From Whitmania pigra (lineage: Eukaryota > Annelida > Clitellata > Hirudinida > Haemopidae), in the NCBI GenBank assembly GCA_021613335.1, contig JAJTWR010000275.1, positions 113,501 through 177,500 of the forward strand: a stretch of 64,000 bases of DNA, written 5' to 3'. The position numbers were made by a program, and so were the translations under genes. The notes beneath the pieces are model-generated. The model saw nothing but the letters and a program-made list of their open reading frames with translations. It was not told where the DNA came from and ran no database searches. Position 1 is the stretch's first letter, and the number at the start of each line of letters is the position of its first letter. This document shows positions 28,716 to 41,493 of this stretch, one piece after another.

Positions 28716-30113
28716 GGTCAATTAAGAGTAATGAATATCTAAGGTATTAGTGACAGCGACGAAGATGGCGACACGGATCTGAGATCTGTGTCTTTGGTAT
28801 GTTTAGTAATATAATTACCTTTAATAATGCTCATTTCCAATAACATTGGTTTTTTGATGGTTACAGTTGTCTGCTTATTTTTTTCCTTTTTAAAAGTTTC
28901 ACTGATTTTCTAAATTGCATTCTATACAACAAAACCATGACTAAAACTGATTGTTTATCCATTTTTGTTACCACGTGGGAAATTCTTTTGACCACAAAAT
29001 TGAGATGCACTCGTAATTGGTTTTAATCTTAATCTTTAATTTATCTCAAAATTTATGTAATTGTGATACTGCAAGGGTCATTTGTTTTCTTTATTTCTGG
29101 TGTGCTGAATTGATTCTGCAGTGAGATGACCAAATGTCTCAAGTTAGGGTGATGTTGGAAAATTGAAAAAATTTTCCCCGCAATTAAACTCCTTTTGGAA
29201 TTGTGAGGCGTTTTTGTTAATTTTAGACGGTGTTTAGACGATATGTAATGACATAAATGATGTATACGAAATTTAGACACTTTTAAAATGCTAATGGAAT
29301 CCAAATTATCGAGAAATTTGTCATTTGTTGGAATGAAGTCATCGGGTTAGAAAATCTGTTGCAAGCGGCTTGGATTTGAACTCTTAACAGAGCTGCACCA
29401 ATCTAGCGACGCCTGGTAATAATTGGAATAATAAATAACAGTAACTCGTAATAAATCAAATCGGCCGAATGACTTCACTATAGGCTGACAGGTAAGCTTA
29501 AACACACCCCAATTTTGCAAAGGCTTGCAGTTCGATAAAGCATCCAGAATCGTTTCAATGAGAAATTGTCTCTCACTAGATTAACTAAATCAAGCAAATA
29601 AGTTCTGTAAAGCATCAGTTCATTTCCGATTTACGAAAAGTTACGAGGGAACACCGCTTATAAAGTAATTGACTTAGCAAAGCTCATTTTCTTGAAGGTT
29701 AAAAATGGATAAAAGTACCGATTTTAGCTTAGGCGGTGAAATGGTTGCGAGAGCTTATCCACTTTTGTCATAAGAGGGGCATCGCATGTTACGTTATTTC
29801 TTACTTTTTAGTACGTCATAATCTGCGCTAATGATAATGGTAATGAGTCCGAATGTTATTGTAATGGCGTAGGTTCTAATGTAACTTAAGGACAATCTGG
29901 ACTAAGGGAAGCTTTCCTTGAGGAGGAAGCACAAATTAAGCATTATTATTATTATTATTATTATTATATTTTAAACGTTATTATTATTATTATACTTTAA
30001 ACATTATTATTATTATTATATTTTAAACATTAATATTATTACTGTTTGCACGTGAAAGTCTATGCCGTATTCGGGTCACTGTTTTTATTACAAGTGAAGA
30101 GTTTATTGAGTGT
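28716..30113. other. Spacer between ZER1 and the PDIA6-like cluster
   Basis: No supported gene. An acidic exon-like block at 28750-28798 is bounded by TATTAG and GTATGT; it could be an alternative ZER1 3' exon, but no upstream donor in phase was found. A (TTA)n run occupies 29941-30030. A B-box-like GAGTTCAAATCC word (minus strand) lies near 29375. Confidence 0.5.
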
Positions 30114-31186
30114 TTATCCAGTCTCCTTTTTTATAGTGCAGTTGGACTTTTTTAATGCCATTTTCTTGGAATCAGTCAAGGCAACATCAATCATAGAAAT
30201 AGCAGTTCTGTAGCCTAATGAACATTAATGAAATAATTTCACAAGAGTTATTATAGATCATTAACTCTAATCTCTAAAATTGAATTCAAAAGTGAATAGA
30301 ATATTGCTATAAAAATATTGCTGAGTAATCTAACATTAAATATTAATAAAAAATAAAATAACCTGTAACACTATGCGCTATTACACTAATTACATATTGA
30401 TAAAAATAAATAAAATAAATTACGAACTCACCCCAATAATCATTTGGTTTTTTCTTGTTAGAGCCGAAAATTTTAAGCACCGGCACGCCTTTTAAATTGT
30501 ACCTACTTCTGAATGACTTGTTTTCATCAACATTCACAACGCCTACGTTTGTGATTCCCTAGAAACATTAAGTAATAAAGGAATTTCAGAATAAAGGAAA
30601 CCAAATAAAATAAATGCTTTGTTTAACAAATAGTATTGTATAAATGCAAATGTATAAAATAAAATTTTAGAAAAAAAAGTAATTCTTGCCTTGAGGGATG
30701 CAGCACCCTTCTTCCATTCATCTGCCATTTCATGGCATTTTGTACACCTGTTAAGGACATTAAAAAGAGGAGACTAAAATACATGAAGTTATTAAAAATT
30801 AGAAACAAATATGTGCTTTAAAACAATAAGCAACAGAGATCACAATAACATGTTATATTACATTTCCCTTACCAATTAGCGTAAAACATGACAAGCCACA
30901 AATCGTCGCTGTCAATGACAGTTGAATTAAAGTTAGTTTCATTCAGGACGACGACTTTATCAGTAGGTGAGAACACGGGAGGGTAATAAATTGTAGTTGT
31001 TGTCGTTACTGAGAGCGAAAGGGGGATGTATGACAGAAGTACTGTTTGAGAAAGATAAATATCCTGCTATAAATCTTAGTCAAAACAAAAGTGCCAACAA
31101 TTTTACATTTAAGCCTTAAAAAGAGCTTTCTAACCTAAAATCAAATAAATAAATAAATAAACTTTCTAACCTAAAATCGTATTCAT
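30114..31186 (-). CDS. PDIA6-like single-thioredoxin-domain protein, copy A (CTKC)
   Basis: A 156-residue paralogue of the first thioredoxin domain of PDIA6. Minus-strand exons in transcript order: 31171-31186, 30873-31041, 30690-30747, 30432-30558, 30114-30214. The first, third and fourth exons have exactly the lengths of PDIA6's (16, 58 and 127 bases) with the same phases. It starts MNTILVLLSYIPLS, a signal peptide, then KVVVLNETNF, LWLVMFYANWCTKCHEMADEW, GVPVLKIFGSNKK and YRTAISMIDVAL, ending after KKETG. The redox site is CTKC instead of CGHC; the preceding Trp and the cis-proline loop (GVPVLK) remain. There is no second thioredoxin domain and no KDEL-type tail, so secretion is likely (inference). 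NST and NCT are possible glycosylation sites. The donor after exon 3 is GC (30688-30689). Confidence 0.87.
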
Positions 31187-31389
31187 GCTTCTGCTTTATT
31201 TTATTCTGCAAAAAAATTATTCAATCTTCTCCTTTTATGCTGAGAATGGAACAGTCCGTGGCAATCACTGATTGGATGGATTCAACATGCTTTTAATAGT
31301 TAATTTGAAATCACGATTGCCTAATGTGTTACAATACTGCGTTCGTTAAAAATTCAAAGTTTTACCCCAACAAATGTAAGCTTATTAAT

Positions 31390-31465
31390 AGCATCATCAT
31401 CATCATCATCATCGTCATCGTCATCGTCGTCGTCGTCATCGTCATCATCGTCATCATCATCACGC
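31390..31465. repeat. (ATC/GTC)n microsatellite
   Basis: Imperfect ATC and GTC triplets upstream of copy A, in the spacer between the two PDIA6-like copies. No gene is seen in this spacer. Confidence 0.9.
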
Positions 31466-31811
31466 TCGTTATCTATTTAATGACAACGTTATAATGAACA
31501 AGCTGGCTGAAGCTAGGTCACGTTGTTACAAATTACAATGGTGTAATTTAATTTAAGTTTTGAATAAATTATAAATTACATAAATTTTTAGCGAGAAGAC
31601 TTATTCAGGACTTATCGGGAGTCATCACATGAATTTGACTTTGATTTCAAATCGCTTTTATATCGGGTGTTTTTGATAAAATTTTTGATGATTTTATCCT
31701 TTTCATCACTAAATAATTTGAATAGAACTTCATTCTATCAACATTTGAAGACCATCCGTTTAATGTCAGTTCTTCTCGCGTTTGTTCCGATGTTGGTTTC
31801 AACAACTTCCG

Positions 31812-32175
<364 letters not shown>

Positions 32176-32360
32176 AATATCTTCACTTTTTTACGTTTGG
32201 CAGCGTTTGTCTTCAGCGCCTCATCACGTCATGAAACGTCAATATTCAACCTTATTATCAATCTGCTGTTCCTATGTCTTACAGCGAAATACATTAAAAC
32301 ATTTGCATTGAATAATGATTTATTGCTTCCATTGACATGAAAAATTTTGCTTGAATGAAT

Positions 32361-33647
32361 TCATTGGTTGCAATCTTCATCCATCAATATGCTTTTTAGT
32401 GCATTCTTCAGATAATCCATGGTACTTTCAATAATAGGACAGGCATCTCTTCTACCTAACAAATATTCAAAAACACAATTATATTGCCTTTAAATTGCAT
32501 TAAAAAGAAATTGTAGAAGACCAAAGATTTAATGTCTTAAAATTAATTAACAAATAAATAGCGATAATCAGATACAAATTGCATTTATCAAAAGACAATA
32601 GTAAAAACTGAAATCACCACAACGCAGTGAAAACATATTCAACTCACTGACCACTATAATTAATGGGAATATTCTTGTCGAGGCCGAAAATTTTAATTGT
32701 AGGAACACCTTGGATTTGAAATCTCTTTTTTAAGCCACTATTTGCAATTATATCTACGGCTCCCAGTTTGACAATTTTCTTTAAAAAAAAAATTATTATA
32801 TTTTCAAAGTTCTTAACATTTCGAGATTAAGTGCTACATGCGAGGGTAGCTTTAAGATAAAGACATTGAACATAACATAACAATTGGAACATCTCAGATT
32901 TTAAAATCTACTTAAGAAAATATAAAATTTGTTCCTCACCTTCAAGGAATTGGCAAGTTTTAAAAATTCCAGAGCCAAACTGTCACAATGATTGCAGCTG
33001 TTGATGAAAGTCATATATGCAATAAATAAAAAAGTATAAATATTAAATGACATAAATAAACAAAACGTTAATTGATGTATGAAATCGAACATAATCATAA
33101 TCTGATAACAATGACAAAAATACTACAGTAGTATTAAGTAGTACTAATATTAATAATAATTAAAACCAATATTTATAATTAATTAATACCAATATTAATA
33201 TTATTATTATTAATATTATTATTTTTAATAAATATGGTAATCTCGTGCCATATGAGGAAGCGTTAAATAATAAGAATGAGTTTTATATTTATTGCTCGAA
33301 TAAAATTGTTGAGAAAAGAAAAAAAAGGTTTTAAAAACGCCTAAAATAACGACGGGTTATGAAGTCATTCTGGCCTACTTAGTTTTGTAGAATTCGATGA
33401 CCCAAAATGTAGTGGTAGTCTCGACCATAGGGCCAAATGTAGTTTCATTCAGTTCAATTACGCCATCTCCCTCCTTGAACAATGAATACGCTTGGAACAA
33501 AGCGGGATGAGTTGCAAAAAATACTGTTTTATAAAAAATAAATTTCCTGCCTTCATTCATCTTAAAAGACAATGAAAACAAAAAAGCCATTTCATATTTT
33601 CATATTTAAGCCTTAAAAATGGCTTTCGAACCTAAAATTACTTCCAT
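32361..33647 (-). CDS. PDIA6-like single-thioredoxin-domain protein, copy B (CNHC)
   Basis: A 146-residue paralogue of PDIA6 domain 1. Exons in transcript order: 33632-33647, 33379-33523, 32940-32997, 32652-32778, 32361-32455; exons 1, 3 and 4 again match PDIA6 lengths of 16, 58 and 127 bases and the phases agree. It begins MEVILVFFATHPALF (signal peptide), then GVIELNETTF, FWVIEFYKTNCNHCDSLALEF, QIQGVPTIKIFGLDKN and a short tail ending EDCNQ. The active site is CNHC and the Trp that precedes CGHC in PDIs is replaced by Asn, which should change its redox potential or partner use (inference). The cis-proline loop GVPTIKIF is intact. There is no ER-retention signal. It is more diverged than copy A but all splice sites are canonical. 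Confidence 0.85.
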
Positions 33648-35373
33648 ACTTGTGCTTCGTTTTGTTCTGCGAAATAAAATATTCCAACGAAACTACTCCT
33701 TTTAAGCTGAGAATGTTAAACGTCGTGTCCATCACTGATTGGATGGATTCGAGTTGTGTTTCATTTCTGAATTTAGTTTCTTCATCTTGAATCATGGAAA
33801 ATCGCAAATGTATTATGAAAGAATGCAACCAAATAATGAGAATCGTTATTGTTATTATTATTACCATTATTATTTTTCTTAGTAATTTCATCCTCATCAT
33901 TATCAGCACATCTTGTTTAAATGGGAACTTATCTAATTAATAGCAATATTACAATTTCACTGGCTGGCCTTATCTCCGTTCCGTAGAACAGCTGAGTAAA
34001 TTCAGTGATTACAGCCAGTAGGAGACCTCTTGGTGTAATACTGATTTTCCCAAATGGTGTGGACGTTGGACGGAGGGTTTGCGTTCCTGCATGCCATGCT
34101 GTCAAGCAGCGTTCGTAATTTGATTTGTTCTCAACCCGAACTGCACCGCCAAGAAAAGCCCTCGGGTAGGGGCGGTGGCTTCACTAGGGTTTAATAATTT
34201 GGTTCCGGTTGACACCATTTTAGGGGGTGACACCTTTTCACCTTCTTCCTATTTGCGTTGGGCCACCAGCAACCATCTTACGGCCAATGGTGGAATGGCT
34301 TGTGGTCTTAATGGGTGACACCAACTGGTGAGGGCCTTACATAAACGGTTGATGAATTTATGTCAAGTTAAATCTTAGTTAAGCAACTAACTTTATTCAA
34401 ATAAATAAATAATTAAAAAGTGCTTAAGCGTCCTATTCTAATACATAAGGCACTCAACAAAATTGGTTAAATAAAAAATAACTGATGTGAATCATATTTT
34501 AAGCTATGCTATTTATAACTCGCATCGCTTAGTGATTAAGCTAACTGACGTGTCATGAGTTTTTGCGTATCCCGCAAAAGTTAAGTTTAGACGTACTAGC
34601 AGAAACGATAATTTAGCATCCCCAATCTTAACATTATTCATTTTGATAATATGGTACACTCCCACGCTTGACATTATCAATTTTGCCTTTCGTATACGGT
34701 CTTACCGTAGTCAAAAATCTCCAAAAATAATAACTTATTAACTCGTGCACGTTACATCACGGTGAAAAAATAAAGCTCTTATGCTGTACTAAAACCAAAT
34801 CCATCCCTATTCTTAACACTGTAATATTGTCTCGTCGTTTTTTTCCAGTCTACAATTGATCCTTTCGCATCACGTAAAACATGTCGTCTCCAAACACTCA
34901 TAAAAAAATATTCGCTCGACGATAACAAACCCAGCATTAATGAGTTTATCTTCTAAATGACCGTGTATTTACACAAATCCTGACAAAGCATAATGGCTTC
35001 ACCAGATAGCTATCATTTGATAACTGCCTGATCTCCAACTATACCATCGATACCAACATTCAAGTCATCCTACAAATCACACTTATGGTCTGTTTAAATA
35101 TAAATAACCTTTTAAATTCTTTTTCCATTTCATATCCATCTACATCTTTTCCACATCCATCTGTTTATTCACTTTTTATAAAACCAGTCTCAATTGATCT
35201 TTATACGATGGAATGTGAAGCCCTCTAGGCTTTTACCTTTGAACCTAATTTTTGATTTGAGATTCAGTCATCTTTATGTTTTGGTTTTTTTTTTCATGAA
35301 ATAAATAAAAAAAATCACAAATCAAAATGAGAATGTCCCAATTTTCATTCAAATCCTTTTTAATGAAAGATCT
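33648..35373. other. Spacer with an unexplained G+C-richer block
   Basis: No gene is supported. Most is AT-rich, but 33955-34345 is clearly richer in G and C, with words such as CTCGGGTAGGGGCGGTGG and repeated GGTGACACC. Frames are broken in all six readings, so it may be a decayed mobile element or structured non-coding sequence. KANSL3 ends at the right edge. Confidence 0.45.
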
Positions 35374-37947
35374 TCATGGGTTTCTCAAGACAGAGTTTAA
35401 GAATTCTGCTATCTTTTCCTGAAAGAAAATAAATATCACAGAATTGTGAGATTTTCGTAAGGTGAAACAAACCATTTGGACTGCAGTCCAAACACTGGAA
35501 TTCGAGTAAACAGTTCATCAACCTAAACTTCTACCTCACTGCTAGACAACAAAACTCATGGCGTCTTAGCTTCGCGAGTTCAATAAGTTGTTAGTCTTCG
35601 AGTGTGTAATTAACTAGATTAACGATTAATAGAGCCAAATCCTCACCACAATGCATCTATCCACCATAGGTTGAAGCACTTGTTCGACCAACTGCTTAGA
35701 ATGACTCATTCTTAACAGTCCATCGGCTCCTCCCACCACAACCAATCCTGTTGCTGATCTGAAAGACGACGATCTGAATTCTTCAAGATTTTCTACGGAG
35801 CAACTCCTGTCTCTTTCTCCGACAAAAAACAAGGTAGGGACGGCGAACTTTGCCCTGCACAGTTCTCCATCCGACATCGGAAAACCGAGGCAGACTACTG
35901 CATCAACTTTCACCATATTGGAAGCCTGGGTTGGGATGTAAAACAAATTCAGATTTTAAAGATTTTAATAGTAAATAACCATTTCTTAAAAAATAAAAAA
36001 TCAAACCTTAATTAAACATCAATAATAATAATAAGACTCATTAAAGAAATGTTGAAAAACTCATCCAATAAGAATGCTCCATCCAACCTCACAGGCCAGT
36101 AAAGAAGTGAAACTACGACCAATGAGAACGATCGGACCTCCAGAGTTTGTGCTTTTAACCTGCATAATTACCATCACAAGTAATTACACAAACGAAATTT
36201 TGGTTATAAATGTTATAAGAGATCCTTACGATCAAAACTAATCCATAATAAAAGTTATGCCTCATTGTTTTTGCACTTGTAATACCAACCTGTAAGACCT
36301 TACTGGTTATTTTCCTGAGACAAGCATCGGCCAACTGTTCAGGATCATTTGTTACCTTTTGAATGACCTTATCTACATCCAAAACCTTGAGAACACACCC
36401 CAGACTAGAAAGCTGTCTGGAAATAAATCTCCACCTTCTTTTAGACTCCAAAGTCTCGAGAGGCGATGGAACATCCCTGATGAAGATAAAACTCGGTCTC
36501 TCTCCCGTCAGGTGGAAAGGCTGTTTAATGAATTGCAATCCGAGATCAATTTCTCGAAAAAGCTTAAGAATAAACATTAAAAAATAAATGAGAATTACTT
36601 TATTATTTTCTAACAGTAACAATGATGCAAAATACTCATCGAAACAAAGATGCAATTTACCAAAGCTTTCTTATTGAGGTGATTGGTAACAGGACACCAT
36701 GACGTGCCCAAAAGGAGATCTACGGCTTCGTTGGCAGACACATTCAGTCTGGACATGTGAGTTCTCAGCATTGACTCAATCAACTTTGGGATCTTTTATT
36801 TGGAGTTTTTATTTGTTAAGAATTGTTTGGAATTGTCAGCAGCATTAGCCCATAAATGTAATCTGTTCTTACTTCTGCCATCAATGTCTGGAGGACATCA
36901 AAGTAAATAGGTAAGAGACTTTTATCAAGAGAAGTGATGAACTTCATGTGAAGCTTGGTTGTCAGTGATGGATCCTGAGTTCACGAACATTATTATTAAC
37001 ATTATTAACGAATATTATTATAAACATTATTAACGAACATTATTAACATCGTCTTCATACAACCATGCTAATTATTCGTAAAAAAAACAACTGACCCAAT
37101 GAATACTTGATAAAAGCCTCTTTATTTTTGCAGCACTTCTGTTTAGGGTAATCCTTCTCAGGATTGCCTCATTTGGCACCTCAAGTAATTAACAAATTTT
37201 TATGTTGAACTCGTGTTAAAACAATGACACTAAAGCAAAGGTTATCTAATCAGTTTGACAAACCTGCTTATAAGTAAGTCTTGCCAATCGGTCGAGCTTT
37301 AAAATCCTTACAATCTTTACAAACAGTTTTCTTTGGTTTGCACTAAGAGTGCTCCTAAAAGTTTACCCATTCATTGCAACAAACTAATAAAACTTCATGC
37401 TATCATTTAAGCAAGTTCCTTTCTAATCTAAATTTATCACTGACCCAGAATAAGGACTCTCCATCTCATCATTGCTATCTCCATTGATATCTGCCATAGA
37501 AGTGTATCTTTCACATTCCTCCATGGAGTGTTGAGCTTTTTCCACATCATACTCGGTCCTTTTCAGAACTTCTACATCATCTTTTTCACTGACACAATCT
37601 TCATTAGAGTCAACATCCACAGTAACGCATTCACTAACATTGCAAAGGATCATAAATTAGTTTCTTGTCAATAAAAAAAATTATTAAACCTAAACAACTG
37701 ATTTGAAGAGCAATAGTCAAAGATGAACAAATTAAACAATTTTTTTATTTACGCACTTTGTTAGATCTAATGTTTCGTGGGAAAAATTTCCACACTTTTT
37801 CTTAGTGAACAGATGTAGCGCCGGCAAAAGCAACTCGCCGCAGCTCCAATCAAATTTAGAATAGGAATGTTCCGCTCTTAAACCAAATTTATCCGTATTG
37901 AAAGTTTCATATCGACGAGAAAGCATATAATCACTTTGAAATGGCAT
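35374..37947 (-). CDS. KANSL3: KAT8 regulatory NSL complex subunit 3, short form
   Basis: Subunit of the NSL (MOF/KAT8) histone acetyltransferase complex with an alpha/beta-hydrolase-like core. Exons in transcript order: 37757-37947, 37445-37633, 37264-37354, 37096-37179, 36873-36974, 36661-36792, 36290-36562, 36088-36159, 35647-35925, 35374-35418; phases agree and give 485 residues. Family segments are ILKLDRLARL, NEAILRRI, LLPIYFDVLQTL, KRRWRFISRQLSSLG, PIVLIGRSFTSLLAC, DAVVCLGFP, VPTLFFVGERDRSCSVENLEEF, VVVGGADGLLRMS and QPMVDRC. The vertebrate protein runs on for some 400 Ser-rich residues after this point; here a 15-residue exon ending SVLRNP closes the protein. The nucleophile-elbow position reads GRSFTS, where the human protein has no catalytic serine. 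The start ATG is the first in a frame matching the family's N-terminus. Confidence 0.93.
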
Positions 37948-38602
37948 TTTAAAAAATTTAAATCGTTTTTATTAAGCAATTACAGCGGGCACCACTTCTC
38001 AGACTGTTCACTTTGTTTTCATTTTAAAAATTGTTCCGGCCTTAAAATGTAAACAAATCTACTCAAGGAAAAGTTTTTTATTAGTCCGACTTTAATATCT
38101 GAAACTAGTAGTTATATTAATGACAATTTTTTTTTACATATATTATCTTAAAGAAAATTGTCTGTAACTTTCGCACTTATCGAGGAAAATGCACGAAAAG
38201 TGGATCTATTTCCCAGCCACGGAACACACTTTACTTCGACAAGTTGATGCTGAGACACCCACTCCAAACACTTTAAGCTGTTCATTCAGTAACAACAAGT
38301 ACTTCCAAAAACTACTTTTATTCCTAAGTTTTAGAAACAGAAACAACTCCACAGCTCCAGGAAACAGAATGAATCCAGACAACCAAAATAAGTAATTAAA
38401 GAATATGGAAGAACAAACTCGGACAAAAGACATTTGAACAGCAATTTACAACAAAGCCAAGGAACATCAGGGAGTCCGTGCAAAATATCCATGAAGATCA
38501 AATCGACGGCAACTGAAATGAGAGGTGAGAAAACGATGCTGTAACACTGAAGACGATCGTTTGAGTACATCACTCGTGAAATGTCAAAGCTTAAGTGCGA
38601 GC
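37948..38602. other. KANSL3 5' flank and PDIA6 3' untranslated region
   Basis: Both neighbours are on the minus strand, so this interval should carry the PDIA6 3' UTR and the KANSL3 promoter. Short open frames exist on both strands, but none resembles a known family. Confidence 0.5.
38317..38322 (-). terminator. AATAAA polyadenylation signal for PDIA6
   Basis: Read on the minus strand this is AATAAA, about 280 bases past the PDIA6 stop. Confidence 0.5.
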
Positions 38603-41493
38603 TCATAATTCAATCTTAACGTCAGGTATGTCGTTTAACTCCACGTCACTGACGTCATCATCCTCCACCGGTGGAAGCTGCAAATAGATAAATTAAGAAT
38701 AAAATTAACATAAACAAACATATTCACAAGAGTGAATAACCAAATTTAGAAGAGTCAAACAAGTCGATAATAATCGGGGCGACGTACCTCTGCATCCTTG
38801 CCGTCCCATCCTTCGATCGCGACCACCTCGGGCAACTTGTCGCTCCTCATCGGCTCAGTGGAACTCCTTCCGAAAGACACCTCCCTGGCAAGCGTAGTGG
38901 AAGACTATTATCATTTTGTTGACCAACCAACATTCAAATCGTGCTGTTATGGATACTAATCATAGCATCAAAATGGAAGCTAAAAGATCTAAGTCACGCT
39001 CACAGCAGAAACTCGTTGACACCCTTGTCACTGAATGATCCCTTGAGCCAAGAATACTTCATCTTCTTCACATTGATTGCTGCCATTGCCTGGAATCGAC
39101 ACGATCAGTTTGTATTGCATGCAGCATAACAATATGTGACGACAACTATCGGAGCTCAGTAAGATTGATTGAAATTTAATAAAACACTCACAGGGTAACC
39201 AAAGCCTCCAATGTTGAGAGCCTTTTCTACCTCAGCCTGAGATCCAGCCTCTGCCCAAAGCCATCTAAATATTCAAAAAGGTTTAGCTACATAAGAGTCC
39301 CAAAATCAATTAGGAATTTGTTACCATCAAAGCATTATCATTATATGCTATAATAATAATAATAATAATAATAGCATAAAAATGTGCAAAACATCCTTGG
39401 TCTCAAGTTATATACAGCAATAAACTGGAATAAATGAGAAACATTGCCTCCATGGAAAACATTGAATGAAGTTTAAAATAAATGGAGTCAGCGCATCTAC
39501 CCACCCCCATTGGTTTTTTTTGTACTTCTCCGCCTGATGCTTCAAAATGGCTAGGTAGTCGTTCCTGCACTGCGATTGGCAGTCGAGAATGTGCGGCAAC
39601 ACGGCTATCACGCAAAGTTGGCGATCCAAACAGGCGTCCTTCAACCTCGATTCTTCCGTAAGCTGATGACAACAATCAAAGTAATCTCTATCTCCACAGA
39701 ATAATACTTTTAGCAATCAAAACTATGAATAATACGAATATTCAAACCTCGAGAATTTCGGGAGCTGGAATGTTCTCTGCCAACTTATCGAGAGCCCATG
39801 AGACGATGTCGGCGGAAGTCCTGCCCCCGTCATAATCCACAACCTCCCCTTGTTTCTTTCCAGCTGGGAACATCTTAATTGTTGGATACCCTTGCACCTA
39901 CGAAACGCCAAAGCCGATCATTAGAGTCCATCGATAAAGAAAAATAAAATGAAAAGTACATTTACCCCATAACGGCTGGCCATGACAGTGTGAACTGTGG
40001 CGTCGAGAGCTCCCAACTTGACTTTGCCCTTGAGCTCGGTGGCAGCAGAAGCCCAATGAGGAGCAAGGTTCTTGCAATGGCCACACCAAGGGGCAAAGAA
40101 CTCAACCAACCAAAGGTCTTCAGATTGGAGGACCAACTCTTCAAAGTTGCTATCAGTCAGTTCTATGACATCCTTAGTATCCCCACTCTATGATAAAAAT
40201 TGTAAAAAATATACAAATTCCTAAATATTCAATACTGTCAAAAGTTCAAACGTTAGGCATAACTTCATGAATAACAATTAATAATAACTAATAACATATT
40301 CATAAATATTCATAAACTACCTTCTTTCCACCACTGCTTCCACCACTACTTCCACCCGACAGTCTACTCATTGCTAGGCTTTTAAGCTGGCTTATAGCAG
40401 AATCAACAATGGCACTGGCACTCCTGGCACCTGATTTCAATCAATTCAACAATTTACCACAACGAATAGTACCAATGTTATCCTCCAAGCAAATTCTATT
40501 ATAACAACTTAGACATCACATTTTAGTAACTGACATTCAAAACAAACTTACCCTGGTAATCAGTGGGACTATTCTTGTTGGCACCAAATATTTTGATTGT
40601 AGGGAACCCCTGGATCTGGAACCTGCCTCCAAAAGACTGATGGACTGTGGCATCAACGGCTGCCACATTGACTATACCCTTAAAGAAAATAAATCATTCA
40701 AATCTCATTACAAAAGCAACCTGGAAATTATGCTTGGGATTATTTTAATCTTCCATAAATATCTACAAAACAAAGAAAAAATATCCCAAGATAACAAATA
40801 ATTCTTACCTTAAGAGCTGAAGCTGCCTTTTTCCATTCAGGAGCCAGATTCTTACAATGTCCACACCTATTAAAGATTTCATAAGATACCTATGATCTAA
40901 TTTATAGCAGAAGAAATGCCAACCAATTTTAATAAACTTAAGGACTTTTTTGAAAATTAAACATTTGATTAAAGTTGGCCAGTAAATAAATAAGGCACTC
41001 AAAAATCAGCTAAATACTATTACAAATGACTTATTTCTTTAACACATGTGTCAATAAATCAGATGGCCTTTTAGCTAATTTCCATATTGAATAATATTTT
41101 GTAATTATGACTAATAATGAAGACTGCCACTGTCATGCCAAAAATGTATTCTCCACTTACCATGGGGCATAGAATTCGACAAACCACAGTTCTTTGCTTT
41201 GTATAACTTTTGAATCAAAGTTGGCATCAGTCAGCTCAATGACATCATCATCAGATGAGTACAAGGCAGACGAATATGCCAGATAAATTACCAGAAGAAC
41301 TGTTTGAGAAATAAAAACGTGTATGAAGCGTGAAACATTACATTTACATCCCAGAAATTTCCATAAGTTCAAATAATCTTCAGTAAGGCTTATGGAGTTT
41401 TTACAAAAGCAGGAATTTCAGGACTTCCGAAACGTTAGATTCGTAATACAGTTAATGATAAGAATAAAAATTCAAACCTAAAATCGCCTTCAT
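38603..41493 (-). CDS. PDIA6: Protein disulfide-isomerase A6 (P5)
   Basis: ER thiol oxidoreductase that forms and rearranges disulfides in secretory proteins. Twelve exons in transcript order: 41478-41493, 41161-41299, 40809-40866, 40552-40678, 40321-40430, 39966-40187, 39748-39897, 39505-39662, 39192-39264, 39004-39089, 38788-38884, 38603-38677; phases agree, giving 436 residues (human 440). It has a signal peptide ([17 protein letters not shown]), thioredoxin domain 1 with [15 protein letters not shown] and [12 protein letters not shown], a Gly/Ser linker, domain 2 with [15 protein letters not shown] and GYPTIKMF, and the redox-inactive b domain ([24 protein letters not shown]). The acidic tail ends in KIEL, a KDEL-type ER-retrieval variant. 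The first CxxC is split across exons 2 and 3, the second is within exon 6. It is the likely parent of the two shorter copies at 30 and 32-33 kb. Confidence 0.98.

Noticed and set aside
28750..28798. Acidic exon-like block after ZER1
   Set aside because: Acceptor and donor look fair but no in-phase upstream donor exists; kept only as a note.
38206..38606. Hydrophobic minus-strand frames after PDIA6 that look like membrane segments
   Set aside because: They lie in the expected PDIA6 3' UTR and no family match or splice structure supports them.
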